This document shows, in pieces, positions 42,815 to 52,465 of a DNA stretch of 64,000 nt. This DNA comes from Buchnera aphidicola (Brevicoryne brassicae). GTDB lineage: Bacteria > Pseudomonadota > Gammaproteobacteria > Enterobacterales > Enterobacteriaceae. Position 1 is the first letter of the stretch. Every line of letters starts with the position of its first letter. Under the pieces are notes generated by a model, which worked only from the letters and a program-made list of their open reading frames with translations, had not been told where the DNA came from and did no database searches. The stretch is from positions 570,318 to 634,317 of the forward strand of contig NZ_CP034882.1 in NCBI RefSeq assembly GCF_005082825.1, written 5' to 3'. The position numbers and the translations under genes are program-made.

Positions 42815-44467
42815 TTACTTCGTAAAAGATTTATAAAAATCAATAAGTCCTTCAGTAGAAGAATCATAACACTTTTGTGTTATATTATTATTTAAATAAT
42901 TATAAATATCTTGAGATAATTTTTTTCCTATTTCCACGCCCCATTGATCGAAACTAAAAATATTTAATATATAACCTTGAATAAAAATTTTATGTTCATA
43001 TAAAGCGATTAATGCACCTAAATTATAAGGATTAATTTTTCGAACTAAAATCGAATTTGTAGGTTGATTTCCTTGACATATTTTAAAAGATAAAATTTTT
43101 TTTATATCATGAGGACTTATCTTAGATGAAATTAATTCATTCAATAAAGTATTTCTAGAATTACCAAAAGCTAATGCTTGTGTTTGAGCAAAAAAATTAG
43201 AAATTAATTTTAAATGATGGTTAGCAATATTATTATGTGAAAAAACTGGAGCAATGAAGTCACAAGGAATTAATTTGGTACCTTGATGTATTAATTGATA
43301 GAATGCATGCTGACCATTAGTTCCAGGTTCTCCCCAAATAATAGGACCAGTTTGATAAGATATTTTATCTCCTTTTCTATTAACTGATTTACCATTAGAT
43401 TCCATATTAGATTGTTGAAAATAAGCAGAAAAACGATGCATATACTGATCATATGGCAATATAGCTTCTGTTTCAGAACCAAAAAAATTACCATACCAAA
43501 TACTTATTAAAGCTAATAATATTGGAATATTTTTATTATTATCCGTATTGTAAAAATGATTATCCATAGCATGAGCGCCGTCTAAAAATTTTGTAAAATT
43601 ATCAAATCCAATTGATAACATAATTGATAATCCTACTGAAGACCACAGTGAAAAACGTCCTCCAACCCAATCCCAAAATTTAAAAATATTATTAATATTA
43701 ATTCCAAAATCTAAAGCATTTTTTACATTAGCTGATAAAGCAAAAAAATGTTTGTTTAAAATATTTGTATTTTTTGAAAAATTTAAAAACCATTTTTTTA
43801 CACTAAGAGCATTTGTTATGGTTTCATCTGTTGTAAAAGTTTTAGAAGCTATTAAAAAAATTGTTTTTTCAGGATTTATTTTTTTTAAAACTTCCGTAAT
43901 ATGTGTTCCATCTATATTCGAAACAAAATGCATATTTAAATGATTTTTATATGGACGTAATGCTTCGGTAACCATGTATGGCCCTAAATCAGATCCACCT
44001 ATACCAATATTGACAACATCAGAAATCGTTTTACCAGTATAACCTTTCCATGTTCCATTAATAACAAGATTTGAAAAATTTTTCATTTTTTCAAGTACAG
44101 TATTAATTTCTAACATAATATTACAATTATTTATTATAATAGGATTATTAGTTCTATTACGAAGTGCAACATGTAATACAGAACGATTTTCTGTCTGATT
44201 GATTTTAGCTCCAGAAAACATTAGTTGTATCGCTAATTTAACATCAGTTTCTTTAGCTAAACTTAATAAGTACATTAAAGTGTCATCATTAATACGATTT
44301 TTTGAAAAATCAATTAATATTTCATTTTCAAATGAAATTGAAAATTTTTTAAATCGATTAGGATCTCTTAAAAAAAGATCTTTTAGATGAACATGTTTTA
44401 TTTTCTTAAAATGATCACTTAAATCTTGATAAGATTTAGTTTCATTAAAATTAATATTTTTCATCAT
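42815..44467 (-). CDS. pgi: Glucose-6-phosphate isomerase
   Basis: Pgi interconverts glucose 6-phosphate and fructose 6-phosphate. The 550 residues match E. coli (549). The family signatures are [17 protein letters not shown] and [32 protein letters not shown] (seen in pieces: [20 protein letters not shown] text). [11 protein letters not shown] and [12 protein letters not shown] are also intact. AGGAG precedes the first ATG by 8 bases. It lies directly upstream of mtlA on the same strand, so mannitol entry and the hexose phosphate branch point are adjacent. Confidence 0.97.
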   Translation of the reverse strand: MMKNINFNETKSYQDLSDHFKKIKHVHLKDLFLRDPNRFKKFSISFENEILIDFSKNRINDDTLMYLLSLAKETDVKLAIQLMFSGAKINQTENRSVLHVALRNRTNNPIIINNCNIMLEINTVLEKMKNFSNLVINGTWKGYTGKTISDVVNIGIGGSDLGPYMVTEALRPYKNHLNMHFVSNIDGTHITEVLKKINPEKTIFLIASKTFTTDETITNALSVKKWFLNFSKNTNILNKHFFALSANVKNALDFGININNIFKFWDWVGGRFSLWSSVGLSIMLSIGFDNFTKFLDGAHAMDNHFYNTDNNKNIPILLALISIWYGNFFGSETEAILPYDQYMHRFSAYFQQSNMESNGKSVNRKGDKISYQTGPIIWGEPGTNGQHAFYQLIHQGTKLIPCDFIAPVFSHNNIANHHLKLISNFFAQTQALAFGNSRNTLLNELISSKISPHDIKKILSFKICQGNQPTNSILVRKINPYNLGALIALYEHKIFIQGYILNIFSFDQWGVEIGKKLSQDIYNYLNNNITQKCYDSSTEGLIDFYKSFTK

Positions 44468-44678
44468 AAAACTTACTCCTATAATTTAAAAATATAATTT
44501 TATATAAAACATCACTACATATGTTAATAAAAACATTATTAAATATACTTTTTACTAAATTTTATAAAAAATATTTTTTAATTAAAAAAAATAATTTTTT
44601 AAAATACTTATATAATTAATTTATGGTATAAATAAATAATTCTATTTTTTAATAATATTTGAATAACATATAAAGCAT

Positions 44679-45226
44679 ATGAAAATCAATAAAAAAAATC
44701 TTATTTGGATCGATTTAGAAATGACTGGACTTAATCCTAAAATACACCGTATCATTGAAATTGCTACATTAATTACGGATGTTAACTTAAATATCATTTC
44801 AGAGGGGCCAGTAATTCCTATATATCAAAAAAAAAACATATTTTATTAATGGATGAATGGAATTTTATAACTCATAAAAAAAATGGATTAATAAAACGTG
44901 TTCAAGATAGTTTATATAACGAACATCGAGCAGAGTTTGAAACTTTACTTTTTTTAAAACAATGGGTGCCTATTAAAGCATCTCCAATGTGCGGAAATAG
45001 TATTGCTCAAGATCGTAGATTTTTATTTAAATATATGCCAAAACTAGAAAATTATTTTCACTATAGATATATAGATGTGAGTACTTTAAAAGAATTAATT
45101 TATCGTTGGAAATGCAAAAATCAAACTAACTTTAAAAAAAGAAATAATCATACAGCATTAGAAGATATTCGTGAGTCTGTTATGGAATTAAAATTTTATA
45201 AAAAACATTTTTTTAAGTTTTCATAA
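44679..45226 (+). CDS. orn: Oligoribonuclease Orn, frame broken by 1 base in an A10 tract
   Basis: Orn finishes mRNA decay by cutting 2-5 nt RNAs to mononucleotides and is essential in E. coli. From ATG 44679 the frame reads [36 protein letters not shown] and then stops at 44847; the continuation [54 protein letters not shown] is in another frame. The junction is the A10 run at 44827-44836: A11 would give [14 protein letters not shown] and 182 residues (E. coli 181). All DEDDh catalytic residues are present (D and E in DLEMTG, later D in AQDRRFL, H and D in [10 protein letters not shown]), so the sequence has not decayed beyond this one base. Confidence 0.87.
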
Positions 45227-45249
45227 AAAATATTTTTGAAAAAGAAAGC

Positions 45250-45278
45250 TTGAAAAATATATTTTATATCTATAAAAT
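45250..45278 (+). promoter_or_regulatory. Candidate promoter for tRNA-Gly
   Basis: TTGAAA (45250-45255) is followed after 17 bases by TAAAAT (45273-45278), with TATAAA overlapping at 45271-45276. The predicted start is about 25 bases before the tRNA. Confidence 0.4.
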
Positions 45279-45308
45279 ATATTTGATCACATATCAATTA
45301 AAAAATTT

Positions 45309-45384
45309 GCGGGAATAGCTCAGTCGGTAGAGCACAACCTTGCCAAGGTTGGGGTCGCGAGTTCAAATCTCGTTTCCCGCTCCA
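45309..45384 (+). tRNA. tRNA-Gly (anticodon GCC)
   Basis: GCGGGAATAGCTCAGTCGG onward differs from E. coli glyVXY tRNA at only a few positions. The acceptor GCGGGAA pairs with TTCCCGC; the anticodon loop is TTGCCAA (GCC); the T loop is TTCAAAT; the discriminator is T and CCA is encoded (45382-45384). Position after orn is the same as in E. coli (orn-glyVXY). Confidence 0.98.
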
Positions 45385-45510
45385 TTTAGATTTTAAAAAA
45401 TTTTGTTCTAATAATTCATTTATAAATAAACTAACTTTTTTAATATAAAAAATATTTTTCTGATAAAATTTCAAAAATGTTTTTAATAAAAAATTTAAAG
45501 GAAAACATAT

Positions 45511-46460
45511 ATGATTTTTTACTCATCCTATAAATGGATGATATTTTTTATTTTTTCGTTTATCTTTCAAGTTCAAATTAATCAAAATAAATATTTAAAA
45601 AAAAATATTTTAAAGAAAAAAAAGTATTTTTTTTAAAAAATTTAATTGAACCAAAACACACAAAAAAAGTAATTAAAATATCTCAATCTTTCAAAGAAAT
45701 ACATAAAAAAATAAAAATTTTTAAAAAAAAACAAAAAATTTTCAGCAGTAGTTCAATTTCATCAAAAAAAATTACTATCCTAATAGACGCCGGACATGGA
45801 GGACAAGATCCAGGAGCAATTGGACACAAAGGACTTCAAGAAAAAAAAGTTAATATTGCGATAGCACTTCAACTGAAAAAACTACTAGATAATGATACAA
45901 TGTTTCGTACACTTCTAACACGTAATAATGACTCTTATCTTTCACTAAAAAAAAGAAGACAATTTTTAAAAAAAAATCAGGTAAATTTATTAATATCGAT
46001 TCATGTAGATTCCTCCAAAAAAAAATACGTATCAGGAGCATCTTTATGGATAATTTCCAATAGTAGAATGAACCGTGAAATTAATAATTATGTAAAAAGT
46101 AAAAATTCAAATATGTGTTTTTCTCAAACTATTCAAAATATTTTTAATGAAAATAAAAATGATCTATTTTTAAAAAAAACTATTCTGGATTTGCAATTTA
46201 ATAACTTACAAAAAATAGAATTTGACTTGTCTAAATATATATTTGAGCAATTCAAAAAAAAGATAAAATTACATAGAATACAATTAAATTATGCTAGTTT
46301 AGGGATATTAACTTGTATAAGCATGCCTTCCATATTAATTGAAACAGGTTTTATCACTAATTTTTTAGAAGAACAAAAATTGAGTACAACTTATTATCAA
46401 AATAAAATTGCTAATGCTATTTATTTATCTTTAAAAAATTATTTTTTACATAAATTTTAA
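45511..46460 (+). CDS. amiB: N-acetylmuramoyl-L-alanine amidase (AmiB-like), frame broken by 1 base
   Basis: This periplasmic zinc amidase splits septal peptidoglycan. The frame from ATG 45511 (preceded by AAAGGA) encodes a membrane/signal segment (MIFYSSYKWMIFFIFSFIF), then stops at 45634-45636. The second frame, open from 45591, gives a Lys-rich linker and the complete amidase_3 domain: ILIDAGHGGQDPGA, GLQEKKVNIAIA, LLTRNNDSYLSL, LLISIHVDSS and SILIETGFITN, containing the zinc His, Glu and His and the catalytic Glu. The slip can be in A9 (45597-45605), A8 (45616-45623) or T8 (45627-45634); one added base gives 316 residues. The AMIN domain and C-terminal LysM of E. coli AmiB are absent. The gene name follows gene order (orn-gly tRNA-amiB). 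Confidence 0.82.
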
Positions 46461-46510
46461 GCATTAATAAAAAATTTTTAAAATATATAAATTTTTTAAA
46501 AATAATTTTT

Positions 46511-46546
46511 TTTAAGCATCTAAATACACAATCTAAGATGCTTAAA
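46511..46546. terminator. Bidirectional hairpin between amiB and rpmE
   Basis: TTTAAGCATCT (46511-46521) and AGATGCTTAAA (46536-46546) form an 11-base perfect stem with a 14-base loop, between two convergent genes. The stem ends in A/T, supplying the T-rich tail on each strand. Confidence 0.65.
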
Positions 46547-46577
46547 CTAAACAAAGAAAAATTTTCTTAATTATCAA

Positions 46578-46787
46578 TTATTTTTTATTAAAATTAAAAC
46601 GTTTTTTAAATCTTTCAACACGACCTCCAGTATCAATAACTCTTTGTTTTCCTGTATAAAATGGATGACATTTTGCACATATATCTAAATTTATATTTTG
46701 ATTGATAGTAGAAAAAATTTCAATTTTATTTCCACAAGAACAAGTAGCAATTATCTTAGAATAATGAGGATGAATTTTTTTTTTCAT
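46578..46787 (-). CDS. rpmE: 50S ribosomal protein L31
   Basis: L31 bridges the ribosomal subunits. The 69-residue protein begins [24 protein letters not shown] and has the four zinc-binding cysteines (CSC near residue 16, then CAKCHPF), so it is the zinc-containing form. [13 protein letters not shown] closes the family match. A strong AGGAG lies upstream of the ATG. Confidence 0.97.
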   Translation of the reverse strand: MKKKIHPHYSKIIATCSCGNKIEIFSTINQNINLDICAKCHPFYTGKQRVIDTGGRVERFKKRFNFNKK

Positions 46788-46916
46788 AAGAAAACTCCTT
46801 AAATAACAAAAACATATTTATTATGTTATACAAATAATAATATATTAATACCAAAAAATCAGCTATTTTATAAAAAATGATGTATAAAAAATATATGTAT
46901 TATAATAAACACAAAA

Positions 46917-47129
46917 TTGATTCTTTATATTTTAAAAAAAAAAAAAAAAAAATACGTATATATTATACTAATATTAATAGTTATTTTTTTAAATTTTTTT
47001 AATATGAATCGAAAAAATATTTCTAAAGAAAAAAGTACACGTTTTATAGAAAAAAACAAAAATACTAATATAGTACCTCCTCAGCCAAAAGAAAAATGGA
47101 AATACATTCAAAAATTAAAACATTTATAA
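46917..47129 (+). CDS. ftsN: Miniature FtsN: membrane anchor plus essential core only
   Basis: FtsN triggers septal peptidoglycan synthesis in E. coli. This 70-residue protein has a Lys-rich N-terminus, one membrane segment (YVYIILILIVIFLNFF) and then VPPQPKEKWKYIQKLKHL at the very end. That tail aligns with E. coli FtsN LPPKPEERWRYIKELES, the EFtsN region whose Trp83, Tyr85 and Leu89 are needed for activation; all three are kept with the same spacing. The long periplasmic linker and SPOR domain are gone. Gene order (rpmE, then ftsN, hslV, hslU) equals E. coli with cytR lost. The frame shown uses TTG 46917; an ATG start at 46877 or 46880 lies in another frame joined through an A19 run (46934-46952) and would need that run to be 18. 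Confidence 0.78.
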   Translation: MILYILKKKKKKYVYIILILIVIFLNFFNMNRKNISKEKSTRFIEKNKNTNIVPPQPKEKWKYIQKLKHL

Positions 47130-47331
47130 AAAATGTCTAGTTTTTAAAAACTGGTTGAATTAAATAAATAATATTTCATATAATGAAAAAATTTTGTTTT
47201 AAATTATTTTTTAAAAAGTATTAAAGCAATAACTATAAAAAAAGTAATTTTACTTATAAAAAGTAAATTATATTTTATATATAATATATTTTTATACAAT
47301 AAAAAAACGTTATGTTGAAGAGGCTTTTCTT

Positions 47332-47862
47332 GTGACGACAATATTAAGTGTAAGATTAAAAAATAAAGTAGTGATCGGAGGTGATGGACAAGCAACTTTA
47401 GGCAATACGATTATGAAAAGTAATGTTAAAAAGATCAGATCCCTTTATCATGAAAAAGTAATTGCTGGTTTTGCAGGAGGGACCGCAGATGCTTTCACTT
47501 TATTTGAAATGTTTGAAAAAAAATTAGCTTTATATCAAGGCCAACTACAACGTGCTGCAATTGAATTAGCAAAAGATTGGCGATCTGATAGAATGTTGAG
47601 AAAATTAGAGGCTTTATTAGCAGTTGCTGATAAAGAAACTTCATTGATAATTACAGGTAATGGAGATGTAATTCAACCTGAAGATGATCTAATAGCTATA
47701 GGATCAGGTGGTTCTTATGCTCAATCTTCTGCTCGTGCATTAATAAATAATACAGATTTGAACGCAAATCAAATTGTAGAAAAATCATTAACTATTGCTG
47801 CAAATATTTGTATTTATACAAATCATACTTTTACTATAAAAGAACTATTTTCAGAAAAATAA
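47332..47862 (+). CDS. hslV: ATP-dependent protease subunit HslV
   Basis: HslV is the proteasome-like threonine peptidase of the HslVU complex. The start is GTG 47332, giving (M)[25 protein letters not shown]; removal of the initiator exposes the catalytic threonine. [38 protein letters not shown] and [12 protein letters not shown] complete a 176-residue match to E. coli (176). hslU starts 12 bases after its stop. Confidence 0.97.
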   Translation: MTTILSVRLKNKVVIGGDGQATLGNTIMKSNVKKIRSLYHEKVIAGFAGGTADAFTLFEMFEKKLALYQGQLQRAAIELAKDWRSDRMLRKLEALLAVADKETSLIITGNGDVIQPEDDLIAIGSGGSYAQSSARALINNTDLNANQIVEKSLTIAANICIYTNHTFTIKELFSEK

Positions 47863-47873
47863 GGATTATCTTT

Positions 47874-49205
47874 ATGTCTTCAATGACTCCTCCTCAAATT
47901 GTTTCTGAACTTGACAAATTTATTATTGGTCAAGAAAAAGCAAAAAGAGCTGTATCTATTGCACTAAGAAATCGTTGGCGTCGTATGCAATTAAATAATG
48001 AACTTCGCCATGAAATAACTCCTAAAAATATTTTAATGATTGGACCTACTGGAGTAGGTAAAACAGAAATTGCTAGACGTTTAGCTAAATTAGCTGATTC
48101 TCCTTTTATTAAAGTAGAAGCGACAAAATTTACTGAAGTAGGATATGTTGGAAAAGAAGTTGATTCAATTATTCGAGATTTAACTGATGCAGCAATAAAA
48201 ATGATTCGAATCAAAAACATTGAAAAAAACAAAATTCGAGTTGAAGAAATAGTCGAAGAAAAAATATTAGATGTTCTCGTACCTACTCCTAAAAAAAACT
48301 GGTCTGAAAAAGAAAAAAATGAAAGCCTCTTAAATACTATTCAAACATTTAGAAAAAAATTAAGAGAAGGTCTGTTAGATGAAAAAGAAATAGAAATAAA
48401 TGTGCTAACAACCAGTATGGGTATTGAAATAATGGCTCCTCCAGGAATGGAAGAATTAACTAGTCAATTGCAATCTCTTTTTCAAAACTTAGGAGGACAG
48501 AAAAAAAATAATAGAAGATTAAAAATTAAAGATGCTATTATATTATTAACAGAAGAAGAAGCTGCTAAATTAATTAATCAAGAAGAAATTAAAAAAGAAG
48601 CTATTCATGCAGTAGAACAAAATGGAATAGTTTTTATTGATGAAATCGATAAAATATGTAAACGAGGAGACTCTTCAGGTCCAGATATTTCTCGAGAAGG
48701 TGTTCAAAGAGATTTACTTCCATTAGTTGAGGGTTGTACTGTGTCTACTAAACATGGGATGGTTAAAACAGATCATATCTTATTTATTGCATCTGGAGCA
48801 TTTCAAACTTCTACTCCTTCTGACTTAATTCCTGAATTACAAGGACGTCTTCCAATCAAAGTTGAATTACAAGCCCTCACTATTGATGATTTCGAAAAAA
48901 TTTTAACCGAACCTACTGCTTCAATTACTGCGCAATATAAAGCACTTATGGAAACAGAAGGTGTTCATATTAATTTTACAAAAGAAGGCATACGTAATAT
49001 TGCAGAAGCGGCTTGGAAAGTGAATGAATCTATGGAGAATATTGGAGCTCGTCGATTACATACGATTCTAGAAAAATTAATGGAAGATATATCTTTTAAC
49101 GCTACTGAAAATAAAGGTAATACAATTGAAATTAACTCTAACTATGTTGGACAACATTTAGATCAATTAATATCTAATGAAGATCTAAGTCGTTTTATTT
49201 TATAA
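47874..49205 (+). CDS. hslU: HslU ATPase
   Basis: HslU is the AAA+ unfoldase that feeds HslV. The ATG at 47874 follows AAGGA at the hslV stop and gives [24 protein letters not shown]; the frame runs further upstream inside hslV without homology. Walker A is GPTGVGKTE, the pore motif region is [11 protein letters not shown], Walker B is [10 protein letters not shown], and sensor text GARRLHT and the C-terminal DLSRFIL, which docks into HslV, are intact. 443 residues, as in E. coli. Confidence 0.97.
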   Translation: MSSMTPPQIVSELDKFIIGQEKAKRAVSIALRNRWRRMQLNNELRHEITPKNILMIGPTGVGKTEIARRLAKLADSPFIKVEATKFTEVGYVGKEVDSIIRDLTDAAIKMIRIKNIEKNKIRVEEIVEEKILDVLVPTPKKNWSEKEKNESLLNTIQTFRKKLREGLLDEKEIEINVLTTSMGIEIMAPPGMEELTSQLQSLFQNLGGQKKNNRRLKIKDAIILLTEEEAAKLINQEEIKKEAIHAVEQNGIVFIDEIDKICKRGDSSGPDISREGVQRDLLPLVEGCTVSTKHGMVKTDHILFIASGAFQTSTPSDLIPELQGRLPIKVELQALTIDDFEKILTEPTASITAQYKALMETEGVHINFTKEGIRNIAEAAWKVNESMENIGARRLHTILEKLMEDISFNATENKGNTIEINSNYVGQHLDQLISNEDLSRFIL

Positions 49206-49313
49206 TTTATTTTTAAAATGTTGATTCAATATTATAATAACTACATAAAAAAAATAAATATTATTTGTATAATAAAAAAAATTTAAATTATTTAAAATTA
49301 ATTAATAATTACT

Positions 49314-49342
49314 ATTGAAAAAAAAAAAATAAGACCTTATAT
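49314..49342 (+). promoter_or_regulatory. Sigma-32 (heat-shock) promoter of ibpA with an A12 run at the spacer
   Basis: ATTGAAA (49314-49320) and CCTTATAT (49335-49342) fit the sigma-32 consensus CTTGAAA - N11-16 - CCCCATNT with a 14-base spacer. An uninterrupted A12 run (49318-49329) begins in the -35 element and fills most of the spacer. In pea aphid Buchnera, a single-A deletion in a poly(A) run of the ibpA promoter is known to abolish heat induction (Dunbar and colleagues, 2007), so this is the corresponding element. Confidence 0.75.
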
Positions 49343-49414
49343 GAAAAAAAGAAAGTTTCTTAAATTTGTTAGAACTATATAAAAATTAAAATTTTTTAAA
49401 AAAAGGAGCTTTTT

Positions 49415-49897
49415 ATGTCTTATCGTTCTCTTTCATTTATTCCAAATTTTAATGGTCATAATGTTTTTTCAAATAGATTTAATCAAATTGATAAGATGTT
49501 TAGTACATTAACAGGAGAAAAACCAATATCTGATACCCCAGCATATAACATTTGTCAAATAAATGAAGTAGAATACCAATTAACAATTAGCATTCCTGGA
49601 TATGAAGAAAAAGAACTAGATATTTCTGTACATAATAACCAACTATCTATTCAAGGAAAAAAAGAAAATCAAGTAGAAAATAATAAAAAAGAAAGCATAA
49701 AATGGTTGCACAAGGGAATAATTTTTAATAACTTTTCTTTAAGTTTTAATTTAGATCATAAAATAAAAGTTAAAAAAGCAGAGTTATCTTTAGGTTTACT
49801 AAAATTAAATTTTGAATGTAATGTTCCAGAAGAAGAAAAACCTAAAAAAATTTCTATTAATATTCCAGACGATACAAAAAAAATTGATAAAAGATAA
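49415..49897 (+). CDS. ibpA: Small heat-shock protein IbpA
   Basis: IbpA binds aggregating proteins under heat stress. The 160-residue protein (E. coli 137) begins MSYRSLSFIPNFNG, has the alpha-crystallin domain (about 50-140, with PAYNICQINEVEYQLTISIPGYEEKELDISVHNNQLSIQGKK in pieces) and a C-terminal I-x-I motif (KKISINI). AAAAGGAGC is a strong ribosome site. It stands as a single gene with its own heat-shock promoter. Confidence 0.95.
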   Translation: MSYRSLSFIPNFNGHNVFSNRFNQIDKMFSTLTGEKPISDTPAYNICQINEVEYQLTISIPGYEEKELDISVHNNQLSIQGKKENQVENNKKESIKWLHKGIIFNNFSLSFNLDHKIKVKKAELSLGLLKLNFECNVPEEEKPKKISINIPDDTKKIDKR

Positions 49898-49931
49898 CAT
49901 TAAAAAAAATAAAAAAATTGATTTAAATAAA

Positions 49932-49967
49932 AACCATTGTACTTAAATAAAACAAAGTACAATGGTT
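49932..49967. terminator. 13-bp perfect hairpin between ibpA and fpr
   Basis: AACCATTGTACTT (49932-49944) is the exact reverse complement of AAGTACAATGGTT (49955-49967), loop 10 bases. It separates ibpA from fpr on the same strand. The plus strand continues with A rather than T, so it is either a terminator using a weak tail or a stabilising 3' hairpin of the ibpA mRNA. Confidence 0.6.
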
Positions 49968-50000
49968 AAAAAAATAGTCATTGATTGTTGAGAATAAAAT

Positions 50001-50756
50001 ATGAATCCATGGATTAATGCTAAAGTTTTAAAAATAAAAAAATGGAGCAATCATTTATTTACTCTTATTTTAAAAGCCTCTATAGCACCTTTTTATGCAG
50101 GACAATTTACTAAATTAGCTTTATATGATGAAGCTAATAAAAAAAAAATACAACGAGCATATTCATATCTAAATTCACCTAATGAAAAAAACTTGGAAAT
50201 ATATATTGTTCGTGTATTAAACGGAAAATTGAGCAATATGTTATATAATCTTCAATCTGGTGATAAAGTTTTGATTAAGAAAAATTCATTCGGATTTTTT
50301 ACTATAGATGAAATACCAGATTGTGAAACGTTATGGATGTTTGCTACAGGAACCGGAATAGGACCATATTGTTCAATTTTAAAAGAAGAAAAAAATATTA
50401 TTAATAGATTTGATCATATTGTATTAATACATGCAGTACGGTATCAAAATGAATTAGTTTATCTTCCTTTAATGCAGAAACTTTATGAACAATATAAAGG
50501 AAAATTAAAAATTCAAACAATTATTAGTAGAGAAGAAAATAGAAATTCTTTGACTGGTAGAATTCCCTTTCTATTAAATAACCAAAAACTAGAAAAAAAA
50601 ATTGGTTTATCAATTAATCCTCAAACTTCACATGTTATGTTATGTGGTAATCCTTTAATGGTTAAAGATACATATCATTTTTTAAAAAATAATAGAAATA
50701 TGATAAAACATTTACGTCGTAAAAAAGGGAATATTACAATGGAAAATTATTGGTAA
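50001..50756 (+). CDS. fpr: Ferredoxin/flavodoxin-NADP+ reductase
   Basis: Fpr reduces flavodoxin or ferredoxin with NADPH, supplying electrons to Fe-S and radical-SAM enzymes. The 251 residues match E. coli (248). The FAD site is [11 protein letters not shown], the NADPH site [12 protein letters not shown], followed by [23 protein letters not shown] and the C-terminal NITMENYW, whose aromatic tail stacks on FAD in the bacterial subclass. Confidence 0.96.
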   Translation: MNPWINAKVLKIKKWSNHLFTLILKASIAPFYAGQFTKLALYDEANKKKIQRAYSYLNSPNEKNLEIYIVRVLNGKLSNMLYNLQSGDKVLIKKNSFGFFTIDEIPDCETLWMFATGTGIGPYCSILKEEKNIINRFDHIVLIHAVRYQNELVYLPLMQKLYEQYKGKLKIQTIISREENRNSLTGRIPFLLNNQKLEKKIGLSINPQTSHVMLCGNPLMVKDTYHFLKNNRNMIKHLRRKKGNITMENYW

Positions 50757-50772
50757 AAATTATTATCTCTTT

Positions 50773-51749
50773 TTAACAACGATCTAATGAAAAAGACATT
50801 ATTTTACTAATACTTTTTTCGTTTAAAATTAACATAATTAATCGATCTAAACCTATTGCAACTCCCGAACAACGGGGCAAACCAGAAGATAATGCTTGAA
50901 GAAAAAAACAATCTATTTTTTGCGTAGGAATATTTATGGACAAACGTTTTTTATTATCTTCAATAAAACGTCTTTTTTGTTTGCTAAAACTTGTAAGTTC
51001 ATAAAAACCATTCCCTAATTCTATTCCTTTAAAAAAAAATTCGAATCTTTCTGAAATACGAGAATCTTTTGAATTAATAGCAGCAAGACATGCTTGTTCT
51101 GCAGGAAAATGATAAACAAACAAAGGTCTTTTTTTTCCTAATCGAGGTTCTATTTTTAATGTGAAAAGCAATTGTATTAATTTATTTAAATCATCTTCAA
51201 AATCAGTCAAATGATCTAATTTTAGTTTTTTAGATATTTTACGTAATTCTAATAAATTAGTATTTAATGGATCTATGTTTAAGAATTTTATAAATATATC
51301 TTGATAAGAAATTTTATCTGATTTATGACAATTTAAAATAATTTGAAGAAATTCATCTATTTCTTTGATAAAATTTTTCATAGAACAAAAAGGTTGGTAC
51401 CATTCTAAAATAGTAAATTCTGGATTATGATAACGACCTAATTCTTCATTTCTAAAACAATGACAAATTTGATATATAGGTCCACTTTTTGCAGCTAACA
51501 AACGTTTCATATGATATTCTGGACTAGTAACTAACCATAGTTTTAATTTTTTAATATGATCAAACGAAAGAAAATCTGTTTTAAAAGATGTTAAGTGTAC
51601 ATCAGTAACAGTTGAACGAGATAAAATTGGTGTTTCTACCTCCATAATTTTTTTTTGTAAAAAAAATAAACGAATATTAGAAATAATTTGTGATCTTTTA
51701 ATCAAATTCTTAATTGAAGCATTAGGTTTCCAAAAATTTTTTTTTTCAT
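50773..51749 (-). CDS. epmA: EF-P lysine ligase EpmA, frame broken by 1 base in an A10 tract
   Basis: EpmA (PoxA/GenX) is a lysyl-tRNA synthetase paralogue that attaches beta-lysine to elongation factor P. The main frame (from TTG 51705) holds all class II motifs: EVETPILSRSTVTDVHL, SPEYHMKRLLAA, CFRNEELGRYHNPEFTILEWYQP and GVAIGLDRL. The N-terminus is encoded upstream from ATG 51747-51749, but an A10 coding run (51737-51746) puts it out of frame. With A11 the start reads MKKKNFWKPNASIKNLIKRSQI, matching E. coli SWQPSASIPNLLKRAAI, and the total becomes 325 residues, exactly the E. coli length. Confidence 0.87.
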
Positions 51750-51852
51750 ATTAATTCTCTTAAAAATCAGTCATTTAAAAATAAATTTTTTCTCTTAGAG
51801 AAGATTATATATTGAAAATAAAACTCAAATAATATTACATATAAATAAAAAT

Positions 51853-52350
51853 ATGAATAAAACTGCAATATATCCTGGCACTTTCGATCCAATTACTTAT
51901 GGACATTTAGATATTATAACAAGAGCTACAAAAATATTTGATAATGTAATTATTGCAATTTCTGATAATTTAAAAAAAAAACCAATCTTTAATCTAAAAG
52001 AACGAATAGAATTAACTCAAAGTGCTACTTTACATCTTAAAAATATAAAAAAAATACTTGGATTTAATAATCTTCTTGCAAATCTAGCAAAGCAAGAAAA
52101 TACTAATATTTTAATTAGAGGAGTACGTACAATATTTGATTTTGATTATGAAATAAAATTAGCTGCTATTAATAAACAAATTTATCCAGATTTAGATAGT
52201 ATCTTTTTACTTTCTTCTAAAGAAGTTTCTTTTATATCTTCATCTTTTGTTAAAGAAATTGCAAAATATAGGGGAGATACAAAACCATATCTTCCGAAAG
52301 AAGTTCATTTTGCATTGTTAAAAAAACTTAATAATATTACCATAAAATAA
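51853..52350 (+). CDS. coaD: Phosphopantetheine adenylyltransferase
   Basis: CoaD makes dephospho-CoA from phosphopantetheine and ATP. The 165 residues match E. coli (159). The nucleotidyltransferase signature is YPGTFDPITYGHLDII with the T/HxGH-type active site, and GVRTIFDFDYE plus FISSSFVKEIAKYRGD complete the family pattern. It stands alone on the plus strand, divergent from epmA. Confidence 0.97.
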   Translation: MNKTAIYPGTFDPITYGHLDIITRATKIFDNVIIAISDNLKKKPIFNLKERIELTQSATLHLKNIKKILGFNNLLANLAKQENTNILIRGVRTIFDFDYEIKLAAINKQIYPDLDSIFLLSSKEVSFISSSFVKEIAKYRGDTKPYLPKEVHFALLKKLNNITIK

Positions 52351-52380
52351 AATTTGTTATTAGTTTTATTTAAAAAAATA

Positions 52381-52410
52381 TAATAGGGACATATTAAATA
52401 TGCCCTATTA
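52381..52410. terminator. Bidirectional terminator between coaD and the orphan gene
   Basis: TAATAGGG (52381-52388) pairs with CCCTATTA (52403-52410); after one bulged A, a further five pairs (52390-52394 with 52398-52402) extend the stem to a 3-base loop. T-rich sequence flanks it on both sides. It lies between two convergent genes. Confidence 0.8.
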
Positions 52411-52465
52411 TTCAATGAATAATTATTTATTTTATTTAAAAAAATATTAGTATTTTATTTATTTT

